A DNA stretch of 58,118 nt from Parachlorella kessleri (Eukaryota > Chlorophyta > Trebouxiophyceae > Chlorellales > Chlorellaceae): contig BBXU01000067.1 of assembly GCA_001598975.1 (NCBI GenBank), positions 1-58,118 of the forward strand. Reading direction: 5' to 3'. Under the pieces are notes generated by a model that did no database searches, was not told the DNA's origin, and saw nothing but the letters and a program-made list of their open reading frames with translations. How positions within the stretch are numbered: the first letter of the stretch is position 1; every line of letters starts with the position of its first letter. Below are positions 1-11,362 of the stretch, in pieces. Position numbers and translations under genes: made by a program.

Positions 1-88
1 GGGGGGTCACCTTCCGCGTTCGCTTCTTGAGCCGCCACCCCATAGTTTCTTTGCCTGGCCGCCACAAGTCTTCTTCCTGCCTGCTCAG

Positions 89-699
89 GTGCTGATGATA
101 GCGCACAGCGTGGTAGGCGGCCCAAACGGGCGGCCAGCAGTGGGGTGGTGGGGGCGGTGGCAGCTGAAGCAGCAGCCTGGGGTGATGAGTGGACCTCACC
201 GCCCAAGCGTGCCTCCTCAGTGCCTGTAAGTCTGCTGGGCAGGTTGCATGTGGTGCCCCAGGCATTCAATCTCATCGCCGACGTCCTCTGCAGCGGTGGG
301 ATGTGCATACGGGAATGGACTGTTTGCTTTCTATGCTCACGGGCTGCCCAAGGCTGTCAGAGGAGCGGTTGAAGGGAGAGTGCACCCTTTGCCTAACATG
401 CCTGGCCGTCCCTTGTTGTGTGACTGGGATGTCCTGCTTGCCCTTTGTGCCTGCAGCTGGCTGGAAGCAGTGGGCAGAACCGCAGCAAGGGTCCAGGGCG
501 GTTTGCGCTGCTGCGCAAGGCGCTGGAGGCAGAGACGCTGCAGGCCCAGAAGAGAGCCAGGGGTGGGTTCAAGTCCAATTACTGCAAGGCGGTTTTGGCA
601 CAGTGCATCCCTTTGCTTGCTCAGCCTGTCTATGCTCCCGCCTATCGTAAACGGTACCACTGGCATCTACTACTAGCTGGCATGCCAGTGACGAACTAG
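89..699 (+). CDS. 3' end of an unidentified basic protein (partial)
   Basis: Two exons fit together in one frame: 89-225 (acceptor ctgctcag, donor GTAAGT) and 457-699 (acceptor ctgcag, stop TAG). The first starts after two codon bases and ends at phase 0; the second starts at phase 0, so the junction is consistent. The encoded 126 or so residues are rich in Ala, Arg, Lys and Gln, with a helical stretch around RFALLRKALEAETLQAQKRA in exon 2. The tail after that stretch is less protein-like, so a further splice near 559 (AGGG/GTGGGT) and a different end are possible. I do not recognise the family. The gene begins left of the window. Confidence 0.45.
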
Positions 700-1454
700 C
701 TTATATGGCCTGGGCTGCGCCCCTCCTGCAGCTGAGGAGATATGGCCTGTCATGCGTGGTGCGCAGGCTGCCTTGCAACTGCCCTGGGCTGTGGCCCGGC
801 AAAGATGGTGGCTGAGGAGGAGGATGCCATCTCAGCACTTTTTGAGCTGAGCTCGTCCAGGTGCTGAGTTGAGAGATTACAAGCGCTCCAGCGCTGCTCT
901 TACCAAGTGATCATTATGTCACTGACAGCCCCTTGGTTGCCCTGCTGTGTCACACAAAGACCCGTCCAATTGACTTGCTTTTTACCTGTTGAACAATATG
1001 GTGCATTCACCATGAACTTGCTGCCTTGTCTGCCTCCTTGTGGAAGTTCTTGTGCTACCCCTGAGAGCGCTTACTGCGCCATTTTTGTTGCATGTTGTGT
1101 TGTTTTGACTTGACTGCCAGTGCTGATTCAACCCAGTGGGCCTCACTGTTTTGTTTGGAGGTAGAGTGACTTGTACTTGTCGCATTCGACTTCGACTCGT
1201 AACCCAGTGTGTGACACCCTATGCTCATGTCAGCTGACTGGTCAGAGTCCCTCGCTAGCAGCGTCATCTAGTATTCTGCTTAATCCAAGGGATCCTGTGC
1301 AGGCGCACCCTGCTGTCAGGTACTTTCAGCGCATCAAAGGGGCGATGGCATGGGCACCATTTCGAAGTGTGGTACAGTACCGCCAAACAGCTTCATAGCG
1401 AGCCTAGCCGCTGTTGCAGAGGCAGCCTAGAAGGAGCTCCACTTACGACTCACA
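700..1454. other. Intergenic gap, no gene seen
   Basis: Stretch between the partial gene and the first acyl carrier protein gene. Base composition is more AT-rich and T-rich than the flanking exons, as expected for UTR or promoter DNA. No splice-consistent coding segment or RNA gene was found. It should contain the promoter and 5' UTR of the first ACP gene. Confidence 0.5.
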
Positions 1455-2981
1455 ATGAAGTCATTGTCACTACTCCGATGCAAGGGCACGTGCAATCGTA
1501 CTTCCCTTCACTGGCAGGTGTGGCATGTTTCGGCACCTTGTTCATGCTGCCGCACATGGGACCAGCATGAAGTAAAACACCTCACCAAACCCTGTACTGC
1601 TGGCTTGCGGTCAAAGCACTCCCATGTCTAGATGCAAGTCTGACCCAAGGCACCTTCTTTAAGCTTGCAGGCCAGGCCACGCGCACCTCGTCCCACTCGC
1701 CTCGTCTGTAGAGCTCTCACGGTGAGGTGCCAACAACTCCCAGGGCTGAGTAGCTGTGGCCCACATTCTCTGGTTTGCACCCTGGCAGGCAGTGTGTGTT
1801 GTGCAGACTGCCCCAGGGCAGCGTTGTGAGTAAATGCAGGAGGTGGGCTGTGTGCTCCGCAGGACAAGGCGCAAGTACTTGATGATGTGCGTGGCGTGGT
1901 AGCTGAACAAATAGGCACTGAACTGGACAAGGTGAGCGGACCTGCGTGGCAGCAGCGCTGGGCTTGGTTGGGGGACAATTGACACAGGAGTGGTAGTCAG
2001 GCTTCTCCAACTGCCCCTGCTTCCCAGGCGCCACAGACACGCGAGTTGCGCAGCTATGAGACGACCAGACCCAATTTGCCCGGGGAGAGTTGCTTCTGAG
2101 GTTATTAGCAGGGGTGGCAGGTAGTGCAGACAGGGTGTGAGAGTTGAGCTGTACGAACAGGAGGTTATTGTTGTATGGTTGCTCGCTCTACATCAGCTGG
2201 GCAACGGGCTGCGCCTCCGTGCCAGGCGCGCCTGACTGTTGAGCCCGCCCCATGCTAGCCCCTGCAGGTTCTGCCCGAGTCGACTTTTGCAACTCTTGGA
2301 GCTGACTCCCTGGATACCGTGGAGATTCTGATGGCCCTTGAAGAGAAATTTGACATACAGCTAGATGAGGAGGGCGCAGAGAAGGTGACAACAGTGCAGG
2401 ACGCTGCAGAGCTCATATGCACACAGGTGGGTGCACAAAAGAAAGTATCTGTATTCAGTCCCGTCGGCTTACGGTGTACTCATGTATCTTTGCCCGCGCT
2501 AGTTATAGGGTTGCTTGCTATTCGCACGTCAGCAGGGAAAGCACGCTGGGGAAGGGGGTTGAGCAAGCGTCTGCTGCAGCTGCTTGCTTACGCTGTGCTC
2601 CCTGTGGAAGCTCAATACGTGGCCAGAATTTAGAGAATAAGCCATAAAGGCAGGCTTCGCACTGCCCCGCCAAGTCATAAGGGGACATCTGTTTCCAGCT
2701 GGGTCCCCCTTGGGGGAAAACGACCTATTTTTAAAAGGGGGTGGGTAGGCCAAGGCCCCCCGCCCCTCCTCACCCTGCCCAGGGGAAGTTAGTGGAAACC
2801 CCCCCCCTCCCATCCCCCTGTTACTGACTTGGAGTGCTTGAAAAATGTTTACCCTAAGCATCCTGCTGGTGGAGGCTGTACCAGTGCCATCAGGAGCCCC
2901 GCTAGTCGTTCTGACCATTATCTGTTCCCAGGTCAGTACCACCCGTCACCCTTCGCTCCTGTGTTGGTGCAGATCAAGTGA
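1455..2981 (+). CDS. Plastid acyl carrier protein, copy 1 (divergent subtype)
   Basis: Carries growing acyl chains on a phosphopantetheine arm during plastid fatty-acid synthesis. Exons: 1455-1517, 1671-1721, 1863-1931, 2268-2426 and probably a 9-nt last exon 2973-2981 (Ile-Lys-stop); about 116 residues. Exon 1 has exactly 21 codons ending CAG/GT, as in the two downstream copies, and exon 2 has the same Pro/Arg-rich transit-peptide end (RLVCRA). The attachment serine lies in [19 protein letters not shown], which differs from the [14 protein letters not shown] of copies 2 and 3. The core exons are certain. Exon 1 is chosen by its match in length, phase and character. The last exon is the weakest part: read-through past 2426 would give a long non-ACP tail. 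Intron 3 holds a copy of the dispersed repeat. Confidence 0.85.
2101..2160 (+). repeat. Dispersed repeat R1 copy (forward), in ACP1 intron 3
   Basis: Begins with TTATTAGCA, then GGGTGGCAGGTAGTGC and a diverged remainder. It matches the left half of the copies near 11706 and 26190. Confidence 0.6.
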
Positions 2982-3552
2982 AGAAGAAATCAGCTTAAGA
3001 AGTGAAGAGGGCGTGGCACTTGGGCAGCAGTGTATGTGGAAGCCGTCCCGGTCTACCTTCATGAAGCGAGAAAGGTGCTGGGACAGATGCGCAACGGCTC
3101 CAAGGCAGGCAGGCAGGTCGGCGGACGGACCAGCTTATGTTTGCGTCTTGATCCTAGACCGTTCTTCTGCTCCTATTTTTCACTCCCATCCTTTACTTAC
3201 GGAAAGGCTTGGTTTTGTTACTTGTCATCTTGGCTGCTGCGGGTGCTGTAGGCTGCTGTAGTGTAGGCGTCTGGCTAGATATTGGCTGCTTGCATGTTGC
3301 TACTTAGTAGGGTTAGGTTGGGCCCCGTGAAGCAGGGGATACACTGCCAAGGGCAACGCTTGCTGTATAGAAACATAGTTTCAACGAAAGTAGGGCCAAA
3401 CCCAAGGCTACCACGCGCAGGTGACACACACAGAGTTACGTGGCCCAATCTTGGCGCGCTTCGGTGCGACCGGTACAAAAGCTCTTCGCTGGAGAGCTGC
3501 CAAACCCGAAGTATCCTTGTCCAGCTTCTCACTACAGCACCTAGTTAAAACC

Positions 3553-4330
3553 ATGGCATCCCTGACAGCCTCGACAAAGCTCGCCACCGCCCATCGGGTG
3601 ACTCTGCGCACACAGGTAGGACACTAGCGACCCTAGGCTGATTTCGTTGAAGGACAAACACTCCTTCCTGTCACTCTGCGCCCTACCGACATACCTCTGA
3701 ACGTCCAAGCTTTGGGTTGGTCCCGTCGCACCGTACCTGCAATCGCTGTTCTCTCTGCCGCAGGCCAAGACCCCCCGACCCATGCGGGCGGACAGACTGA
3801 TATGCCGAGCAGCCAGGGTGAGGATAGATCATAGAACCCTAAGAAGATGCTGCCACCGCAGTAACGGCCCCCCCTTGGACTCCAGGCTAGGCGACTTACA
3901 CCCAGGCTTGCTTGCGCAGGACCCTGCTGACACCCTGGAGAAGGTGACCAAGATCATTGCTGGGCAGCTGGGAACGGAGGTCGACAAGGTGTGACAAGGG
4001 GGGTGCATGCAGTCGGTTGTCACCTGGCTTGCTAGGCCACGTCCTTTACGCAGGCTCGCCCTTTCCACCGCACGTGTTCAGATGTCTTGGGACACAAGTA
4101 TCACTCAGGATGGACGTGCTCTCATCAACAGGCACAAGAGTGCCAAGCCACACTCAACTGCTCTGCAGGTGAAGCCTGAAGCAGACTTTGTGAGCCTGGG
4201 CGCTGACTCCCTGGATGTTGTGGAGATTATTATGGGCCTCGAGGAGGAGTTTGGCATTGAGATCGACCAGGAGGTTGCCGCAACCCTCAAGGATGTGCAG
4301 GCAGTGTCCAACTACATTGCTACCAACTAG
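3553..4330 (+). CDS. Plastid acyl carrier protein, copy 2
   Basis: Four exons: 3553-3615, 3764-3817, 3920-3988, 4169-4330; 115 residues, every junction phase 0. Residues 1-39 are a chloroplast transit peptide (start [16 protein letters not shown], end near RLICRAAR); the mature domain starts near [13 protein letters not shown]. The phosphopantetheine serine is in [12 protein letters not shown], followed by the acidic recognition helix [13 protein letters not shown]. Intron positions match copies 1 and 3 exactly, so the three arose by tandem duplication. Protein similarity to copy 3 is very high, while the introns have diverged, so the duplication is not recent. The start sits in AAAACCATGG, a good eukaryotic context. 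Confidence 0.96.
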
Positions 4331-5297
4331 CCAGGGCGCTGGTGAGCATACTCTGCATGTGTGTGGTCGTTCCCGTGCCAACTCCGGAGCTGTGCAGCTG
4401 ACCTAGTGGACTTCACGGCACGCTACGACCGCTGCACGCTACAACTGTCCTGCACAACTGCCATGCATGTAGAGCACTTGTGCATGGTCTGACCCACTGA
4501 CCTACTGGCAAGCATGAAAGAGGTCAAGGCGGCGGTTTGCCTCCCAGTGCAGGTACAGCACAAGAGCAGCTAGTTGGCCTCCGTGGCAACACCAGCAACT
4601 GTATGACGACTTAAACTTCATGAGTGCTAGTGCGAAAGTGCTCTATATACATCACATGGTCGGCTAAACAACACTCTATGACACTTCCCTCTGAGAGGAG
4701 ATTTTCGCAGTACTGCCCTGCGTGTGTGGTTTCTCTTTACTGTAGTACGTGTAGGATCTGCAGCTAGAACTATGGTTGCGTATGCTGCCTCTCCTTCTCA
4801 GCATCCCGGGGTGACTGACTGCAGCAGGTGTGTGCACAGAGGGTTTATCATGCTTGTGAAAGTGCTGCGCTTCATATTAAGTCAGAATGCATGAACGTTC
4901 TCGGCCCCCCTTCATTACTGCTGTCTATGCTGCTGAGGGTTGAGAGGATGGTAACGTTTGTAATGACTATGCCTACTGGCAAAACCCAGCCCTGATATTA
5001 GGGTCTTCACCACCAGTTGCGGCCATTCAGCCTGCTTTGCTACAGCTAGGTAGAGCGGTTCCTTGCCTTGTTGCAGACTCTCAGCGTTCCCTGTCCTGGC
5101 AGGCGCTCAAGACAAGCAGCCAGCTTGGCACCAAGCACTGAGAGTTCCCTGTTGATGCACTGATCAGCGGGGCCCAAGCCCGCCAATTTCGCGCCAGAAG
5201 GCAATCTTCGCCAACCCCGCACCGGTCAGGTCACTCTGACACAACTTTCAAAGCCCTTGCAAGTTTCCCTTTAGTCGTGCAACTTCAAGTAGCTATC
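4331..5297. other. Gap between ACP copies 2 and 3
   Basis: Holds the 3' UTR of copy 2 and the promoter of copy 3. No coding segment with splice support, RNA gene or repeat copy was recognised. Confidence 0.5.
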
Positions 5298-6138
5298 ATG
5301 GCCTCCCTGACCGCCTCCACAAAGCTTGTGGCCGCCCGCCGGGTGTCCCTTCGCACACAGGTAAGAACAGGCTGCCACGACCCGTCCAATGCTGCTCACC
5401 TGCTGTATATCTTGTATTTGACAACTTTGGACAGGCAGCCGTGGTGCAAAGCTTTGGGTTGGCAGCTGCGAACCGTGCCGAGCATGCCTGCGAGTCAGTC
5501 GTTCCCTTTGTTTGCGGCACCATGACCTTTCTGCTTTCGTATTACAGGCCAAAGCTCCTCGTCCTATGCGCGCAACCCGCCTAGTGTGCAGGGCAGCAAG
5601 GGTAAGTGGACAACTTGGTGCCAGCTTCATGCCTTGATGCCCGTACTGGCTCCGTCAGTCCTGACGGCAGCTTGGTGAGCCTGCAGGACGCTTCTGAGAC
5701 CCTGGAGAAGGTCACCAAGATCATCGCTAGCCAGCTCGGCACTGACGCCGATAAGGTCTGCGCCTTGGTCATGGACGGGCCACCAGCCAACTACTGGGTT
5801 GGTTTGGGTTTGTATGTTGACTTGCTCAGTCCGGGTGACTGGTTCAGTTCGGCTAGAATGCGTGTGCAATGTGCAGGCCTGGTGGGAGGGGTGCAGGGGT
5901 GCATCAGCCCCCTGCTCTTTGCAAGGTTCAGTGCCAGGACAGCTTCTTCAAGATGGTTTTGTATTGCTTGCTGCAGGTGAAGCCAGAGTCTGACTTTGCG
6001 AGCCTGGGCGCCGACTCCCTCGACGTTGTGGAGATTATCATGGGCCTAGAGGAGGAGTTTGGCATTGAGATCGACCAGGAGGATGCTGCCAAGCTCAAGG
6101 ACGTGCAGGCAGTCGCTAGCTATATTGTGGAGAAGTAG
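5298..6138 (+). CDS. Plastid acyl carrier protein, copy 3
   Basis: Four exons: 5298-5360, 5548-5601, 5687-5755, 5977-6138; 115 residues, all junctions phase 0. The transit peptide starts [16 protein letters not shown] and ends near RLVCRAAR. The mature domain has the pantetheine serine in [12 protein letters not shown] and the helix [14 protein letters not shown]. The donor of intron 3 is the weak GTCTGC, but the same position is used by a GT in the other copies. It is the near twin of copy 2 and differs mostly in the third exon and the C-terminus (YIVEK against YIATN). Probably both supply plastid FAS; different expression is possible but cannot be read from the sequence. Confidence 0.96.
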
Positions 6139-7055
6139 ACATTCGCAGCAGGTGTGTTTGGTACCTTGTTGCTGTCAGCAACTTCCTGCTATCCTGCAGA
6201 AACACCCTTTTCGAGTTGTGCTCAGCAAATGAGGCCCCAGTGCAACCTGTGATATGCCTAGGCATGTGAGACGGGCGCATGATGTTGCGTGTTCTTACAG
6301 CCCGGTGTCTGTGGTCAAATTCCCCAGTTGGGTGGTACGTGCAGGTTCGTTGAGCACAAGTCGGGGAGGTGGCTGGCGAGGTGTCGAAGGCAATGAAACA
6401 GCTAGACTCACCAAGTTATTGAGGCTGGCACTCATCTCAGTAGTTGTTGCTGTGGAGGAACAGCCTGAAGTATCTGTCGAGTGCCGAGTCAAGCACTGTT
6501 TCTTCCCTTTCCCTGCTGCTGCTGTTGGACTGCCCTCCACACGCTCCCATGTTGACTTGACCTGTCATTGGCGTACATGTGCCTAGGTTAAGAGCGGTCA
6601 GGATTGTGAGAAACTGAACATGGTACATTGTTGAGTCCGCAGCCAGCACCCTGTCAGTTGCAGAATATCCTGTTACTATTGGAAGCCTGGCATGAGCCTT
6701 CAGCAATGCCTCAGCAAAGTGACAGCAGAGTCGTCCAGCGGGGTGAGAGTTGAGTTGCTGTAAATGGTCAGCAGGGAATGGGGGGAGTTCGCCGGCTCTG
6801 GCGCTCAAACACCACCCAGGGCATGCTGTGGTTTTCTGTGTGCCTGTTGCGTGGGCATCTCTGGACAAAGCATTTTGTACACCTTATCAACAGGAGCATG
6901 ATCCCTGGTCCGCGCTAGCTGCTACATCGTTCACAACACTAGGTCAAGGGTGGTGGTAGCATGGTCAAGCAAGGCAGGCACTACATGGTCACAACTCTGG
7001 CAAGCCCCAGGGATGCACTGTCGTTGCATCGGGCAAGCGTCTCAGAGAGAGTCAT

Positions 7056-7115
7056 GTGGGCTTCGCAACCACCGTCTATCCCAAGCTTGCCGCTGGTCCG
7101 CCTCGCAGCTGGGTC
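7056..7115 (+). repeat. Dispersed repeat R2, copy 1
   Basis: Contains GGGCTTCGCAACC, then CTTGCCGCTGGTCCGCCTCG and GCTGGGT. The same ordered blocks recur at 18091-18153 with small changes. The similarity may run on to about 7262 (GGAGTGAC block), interrupted here by an R1 copy. Confidence 0.6.
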
Positions 7116-7124
7116 TGCAAGCCC

Positions 7125-7210
7125 CAGGGCATACCTGCATCCCGCCCTGTCAGTCCAGTTCACTTCTTACTCTCTGTTCGCATTGCTGCCACCCATACCA
7201 ATATCTTGCA
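7125..7210 (-). repeat. Dispersed repeat R1 copy (reverse)
   Basis: Reads GCCCTGTCAGTCCAGTTCAC, then CTGTTCGCATTGCTGCCACC and CATACCAATAT, the reverse complement of the R1 consensus. Confidence 0.6.
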
Positions 7211-7435
7211 TTCAGCTTTTGAGCATGCAGCCTGGAGTGACAACCTAGACTCTGAAAATAGGGGTTGATGGTGTTGCCCCCCCCCTCCATGGCAAGGAAG
7301 GGGGTCCTACAGTACAGGACGAGGCAATGCACATGACGGTACGCAAAGTGCCCTTCACCAGCTTCGGCTAAGCTACCCAGTGGCGAAGTCCGACATATAC
7401 TTAGCTTATCTTGGTGACAGAACTACTGGCTCAGA

Positions 7436-7550
7436 ACTCAGGCAAGACTCAGGCTCATTCTGCATCCAGCCCTGTCAGTTACGTCCAGTCCAGTCCAGCC
7501 CAGCTCTACTCCCTGTTTCGCACTACCCGCCACCCATACTAATATACACC
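7436..7550 (-). repeat. Dispersed repeat R1 copy (reverse), long
   Basis: One of the fullest copies: CTCAGGCAAGACTCAGGCTC, TGCATCCAGCCCTGTCAG, GTCCAGTCCAGCCCAGCTC, CGCACTACCCGCCACCCATA and CTAATA in order. It matches the copy at 11706-11800 over its whole length on the opposite strand. Confidence 0.75.
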
Positions 7551-7664
7551 ACATTGCCTGCCACCGACACGAACACCAACCACGCTGGCACAGCAAGCTA
7601 CCTGGACTTGAATTCAAAAGACTGCACTTGGCGCAGCCACACGATGCTGGTGAAAGACAGACAA

Positions 7665-7745
7665 AGTGGACCCTGCATCCAGCCCTGTCCGTACAGTTCT
7701 TCCCTACCTAACCTCGATTCGCACCGCATGCCACACATAACCGAT
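7665..7745 (-). repeat. Dispersed repeat R1 copy (reverse), decayed
   Basis: Keeps the blocks CCTGCATCCAGCCCTGTC, ATTCGCACCGCATGCCAC and CATAACC in the R1 order, but the spacing and intervening bases are degraded. Confidence 0.4.
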
Positions 7746-8210
7746 ATGGACAAGTAATAGGACATGGTAAATTCTGCCAAGAGAAAGTACAACCAAGACC
7801 CAGGTGTAAACAGGTGGCAGTCACTGCATTGCCCATGTCAGCAATGCGCTAGTCTAGTTGTGAAAACCTCTGGTTGAGGCTGCATGCAGCAGGAGCACGA
7901 AGGTGTGCAAAGCACGCCTTCCCGGCAGGCTGCACAGATGGTGGCTGAAGAGCATTTCCAACTAACCATAGTCTGCCACTGCCACTTTGCATGCAACCTA
8001 GGGGTTGTTGTGCACAACCCGCACTTCCTTCAGCTCTCAGCCAGCATACAACCCCACTACAGCTTCCATACATACATATCTAGTCCCACACTCTGCAAGA
8101 GCCATACCCCGTCAGCGCCGCCAGGCTGTCAAATGAGCCTCCCACCCAGGGGAGCCTTCACAAGCAAGTCATGTCTTGGGGTGTTCTGAGGGATTTGTTT
8201 ACCCAGCCAG

Positions 8211-11200
8211 CTAGGCCCCTCCTGTCGGGGCCATGACCAACAAGTCCTGCTCCTCCAGGCCGCCCGCGACCTCCCGCCCCGACCGCACCACCTCCGCAAA
8301 CTGGTCGTTGGGCAGCATCAGCTCCAGGCAATACATGCGCCCGCTGCTGCTGCTGCGGTCGTCGGTATGGCCGGCAGCGGTGGGCCGTGGGGGGCTTGTA
8401 GGGGACACGTCAATGCCGTGCACCACCCCGGGGCTGAATACCACCAGGTCTCCGGGGCCCACGGGCATGCGCTCGGTGTCTGTAAACGCCTCGCCCTCGC
8501 CTGCAGAAGGTGGCGGATCTGCTTGATCATGATGGCAGGTGATGCGAATAGAGGAGACTTTGAAGTGAGCTGTACAGGGTGCAGTACTGCTCGGGGCTTG
8601 TGTTCATTCTGCCAAGCACAGCCATGCCCGCCAGCCTTGTGGATTGTTGGCACATTGCGTGGACATCCTCCGTGACGCATCACGAACACGTAAGCCTGGA
8701 ACCAAACAAGTTGCATGGTGCAGGCGGTGCGGTAGAGCCAGCCCACACCATGTTGTACGCTGCAGCATGCTAGTCTTCATAGCCAAGCCCAGCAGCCCAG
8801 AGCACGGCAGCAGGGCTAACAAGGCATCCACCGACGCAACCTCTGCTGGGCCAAGGCGCACCTGAGATGATGAAGAAGAGCTCAAAGCCGAGCGGGTGCA
8901 GGTGCGGCTGCGTGCGGTGGCCCCTCTCAAACACCTCCACCCCAAACACCAGCGGCGCCTGAAAGTGCGGCAGTGGCAGCCACAGCCTGTTGCTTTGCGA
9001 GGCCTGATTCGAGGCCTGATTGCAGGTGGTACTCCTGCCTCCGCCTTGGTTGCAACAACGCATCATACAAGCTCCGCCGCAACTATCAAACTTCATCCGA
9101 CATGCAACGACAGCCTCATCCACACGGGCACTTGCGAGGGTCAGGACCAGCAGGGGCGGGCCCCAACCAAACAATGCCCGTTCTCTACCGGTGAAGCTTG
9201 CCAAGGAACCACCAACAACTGCCATCAGAACCAGCCCCACCTGGGGGGTGGTCACCGGGTCAAACGCCAGCGCCAGGCGGTTGCTCTGATTGGGTAATTG
9301 GAAGACATGGAGCTGGCGCAGAGCCTTCTGAAGGACGGGGCACCCAGCCCACCCCCGCTGCTGCTGCTGCGCCTGCTGCTGCTGCTGAGGGCGCAGCGCG
9401 ACTGCCACGCTCAAGGTTGCGGCAGCAGCGGCGACTGCCGCTGCGAGGCCGCCCAGGGAGGCCAGCAAATTAGTCAGAGCGGCAGCCAGCCCTGGCAGCA
9501 GCACTTGCTGCCCCACAGGCGCCGGTGGTCTCAAGGCGCCAAGTTGGCTGCTCTGCTGCATCAGTCCAGTGCCATCGAGGCACCCAGACATTGTTGTGGC
9601 CCACCCATTAGCTGTCGCCGCCGCTACTTTCGCCATGGCAGCTGCTGCCGCCACCACTGCCACCGCTGTCCGGCCGTCCTCTGCAGCAGTCGCTGCTGTC
9701 CCTGGTACGTCTGCTCCCACTACTGGCGCAGTACACGCTGGCCACGGCTGCGACACAGCCGCTGGCTCCACTCCTGCCCACTCCGTCTGCAGCACAGTGA
9801 GCAGGGCTGCTTCCGGCTGCATGACGCCAAGTGCGCGGTGCTGCTGCTGTGCCTGCTGAGCCTGTCCTGCTCCGCTACGCTGCCTGTGTCTGGCTTCCAA
9901 GAGATCCCGAGGGAGGTAGATCACCAGGGATGCAAGGGACCAGGGGTGGCCCAGCGGCAAATCCAAACAGCCTACAACAAGGCAGAGAGACGACCACCCC
10001 TGCTCAGTTCCACCTACGCCTGTGCTCCAACTGGCCTTGGCTTGCCTGGAGAGAGACCTCCTGGACTCAGGCAAGACCCAGAGCATAACTGCATCCAGTC
10101 TCTGCCAGTACAGTGTGCCTCTAGGAATGTCCTCCATCTGCACCGCCTGCCACCATATAACAAGACCAGCCGATCAAGGGCTGCTTCACCCTTACACATA
10201 AACCCAAGTGCTGAGGGACCCCTTGCTTGAATGGCCCTATGCAACCCTATCCCACTCAGCTCTGGTGGACTTCCCTTGCTTTGCTGCTTGGCGGCTGCAT
10301 GGCAGACATGCACAGCAAAACAAAATGCAACCTTCAGCCCAACAGCCTCAAAGCGGCTCACCCACAAGCCCCGCGGTGGCGCTGGCTTGGCAGGGTGGGT
10401 GCTCGCAGACAGGAGGTGGTAATGGTGAGGCCCCAGGGTCGGCCAGACAGGCAGCTGCGCCATAGCTCATCAGCACAGAGCTCCCAGGGCCCAGGGGCTC
10501 CTTGCGGCCATCTCTATGCACCAGCTGCGTGGCAGCGAGCGCCAAGGGAAGTTCTGGGTGACACAGAGGTGTGGTAGAGAGGAACAGATGTATGCAAGCA
10601 AGGCGGTGACCTGCGGTAAGCAAGGCCACAGTGCACAACCAAACAGGTTGCAAACAGGCGCCTAGGGTGCCCCATTGCCATCCTGGGGAAGGCAGTGATC
10701 GCCCCACGGCACCACACTCTCCTGAGAAGCCAGTGCAGGGTGAGATGCTGAATCCACAGTGCCGTACCTCGCCCTGTCCAGCCAGCAGGTACCGCAGCTC
10801 AAGAATGTCAGAGCTGCTAGCCGCTGCTACAGCTGCCGTTGCACTGCCGAGCTCCCCTGGCCCCTGCTGCAACTCCAGGCCCACCGCAAAGGGGACCCCA
10901 TGCTCATGCGGGTCAACTAGGGGCAGGACAGCCCTGCTGCCTGCAGAAGCAGACGGCGGCCACGTTTGTCGGCTTCAGACGAGAGAGTGGTGGGCCAGCG
11001 AGACAGACGGCAGGTCACCTCGACGAGCACAAACAGCGATAAATGCACTGAACGTGACGGGTGACATTCAGCTGCACCACCCTACCTCCACAACTCTGGA
11101 GGCTCCGGTTCGTGATGGAGGAAGCGATGTAGGGCGACAGGCAGACCACTGATAGCCTGCACAGAAGGTAAACCAGCTGCTTCTCCGATCACCTCTGCTA

Positions 11201-11362
11201 CAGCAACATGGGCGGGGCCCAAGGTTGGCACTCATCCTAAACGAGGCCTAGGTTTTCACAAAGGCAGCTCCCTCACCTGGCGCGGCGGGGTCGCAATATT
11301 TGCCCTTGAAGGGCCAGTCTGTGGCACGGTCTGTGTGACGGTGCGTTCGGTAAGGTCCTCAT
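8211..11362 (-). CDS. Two-cupin protein, probably plastid-targeted
   Basis: Exons on the minus strand: 11277-11362, 11086-11156, 10768-10940, 10362-10524, an exon ending at 9241 (start near 9893, tentative), 8862-8958 and 8211-8500; about 510 residues if the middle exon is right. The N-terminus (MRTLPNAPSHRPCHRL) is Arg/Ser-rich like a transit peptide. The second cupin domain is clear: GHRTQPHLHPLGFELF with GEGEAF fits the G-x5-HxH-x4-E-x6-G metal motif exactly, followed by GPGDLVVFSPGVVHGID. An earlier segment (LRYLLAGQGE joined to LVHRDGRKEPLGPGSS) looks like a second cupin strand set without a proper HxH motif. The two are joined by an Ala/Gln-rich linker. Activity cannot be assigned: cupins include dioxygenases, isomerases and binding proteins. 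The middle exon boundary is the weak point, and two adjacent genes cannot be ruled out. Confidence 0.75.
10060..10130 (-). repeat. Dispersed repeat R1 copy (reverse), decayed
   Basis: GGACTCAGGCAAGACCCAGA, ACTGCATCCAGTCTCTGCCA and GTACAGTGTG match the right half of R1. It lies in an intron of the cupin gene. Confidence 0.45.

Larger units (their letters stand above)
6139..8210. other. Two-kilobase gap with several repeat copies
   Basis: No splice-supported gene is visible on either strand. The right half (from about 7056) is packed with copies of two dispersed repeats, which suggests an accumulation site for repeats between the ACP 3' UTR and the 3' end of the cupin gene. Confidence 0.5.

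Noticed and set aside
9298..10230. 310-codon open frame on the plus strand
   Set aside because: Opposite the Ala/Gln-rich linker exon of the cupin gene; Cys/His/Arg-rich composition typical of an antisense shadow.
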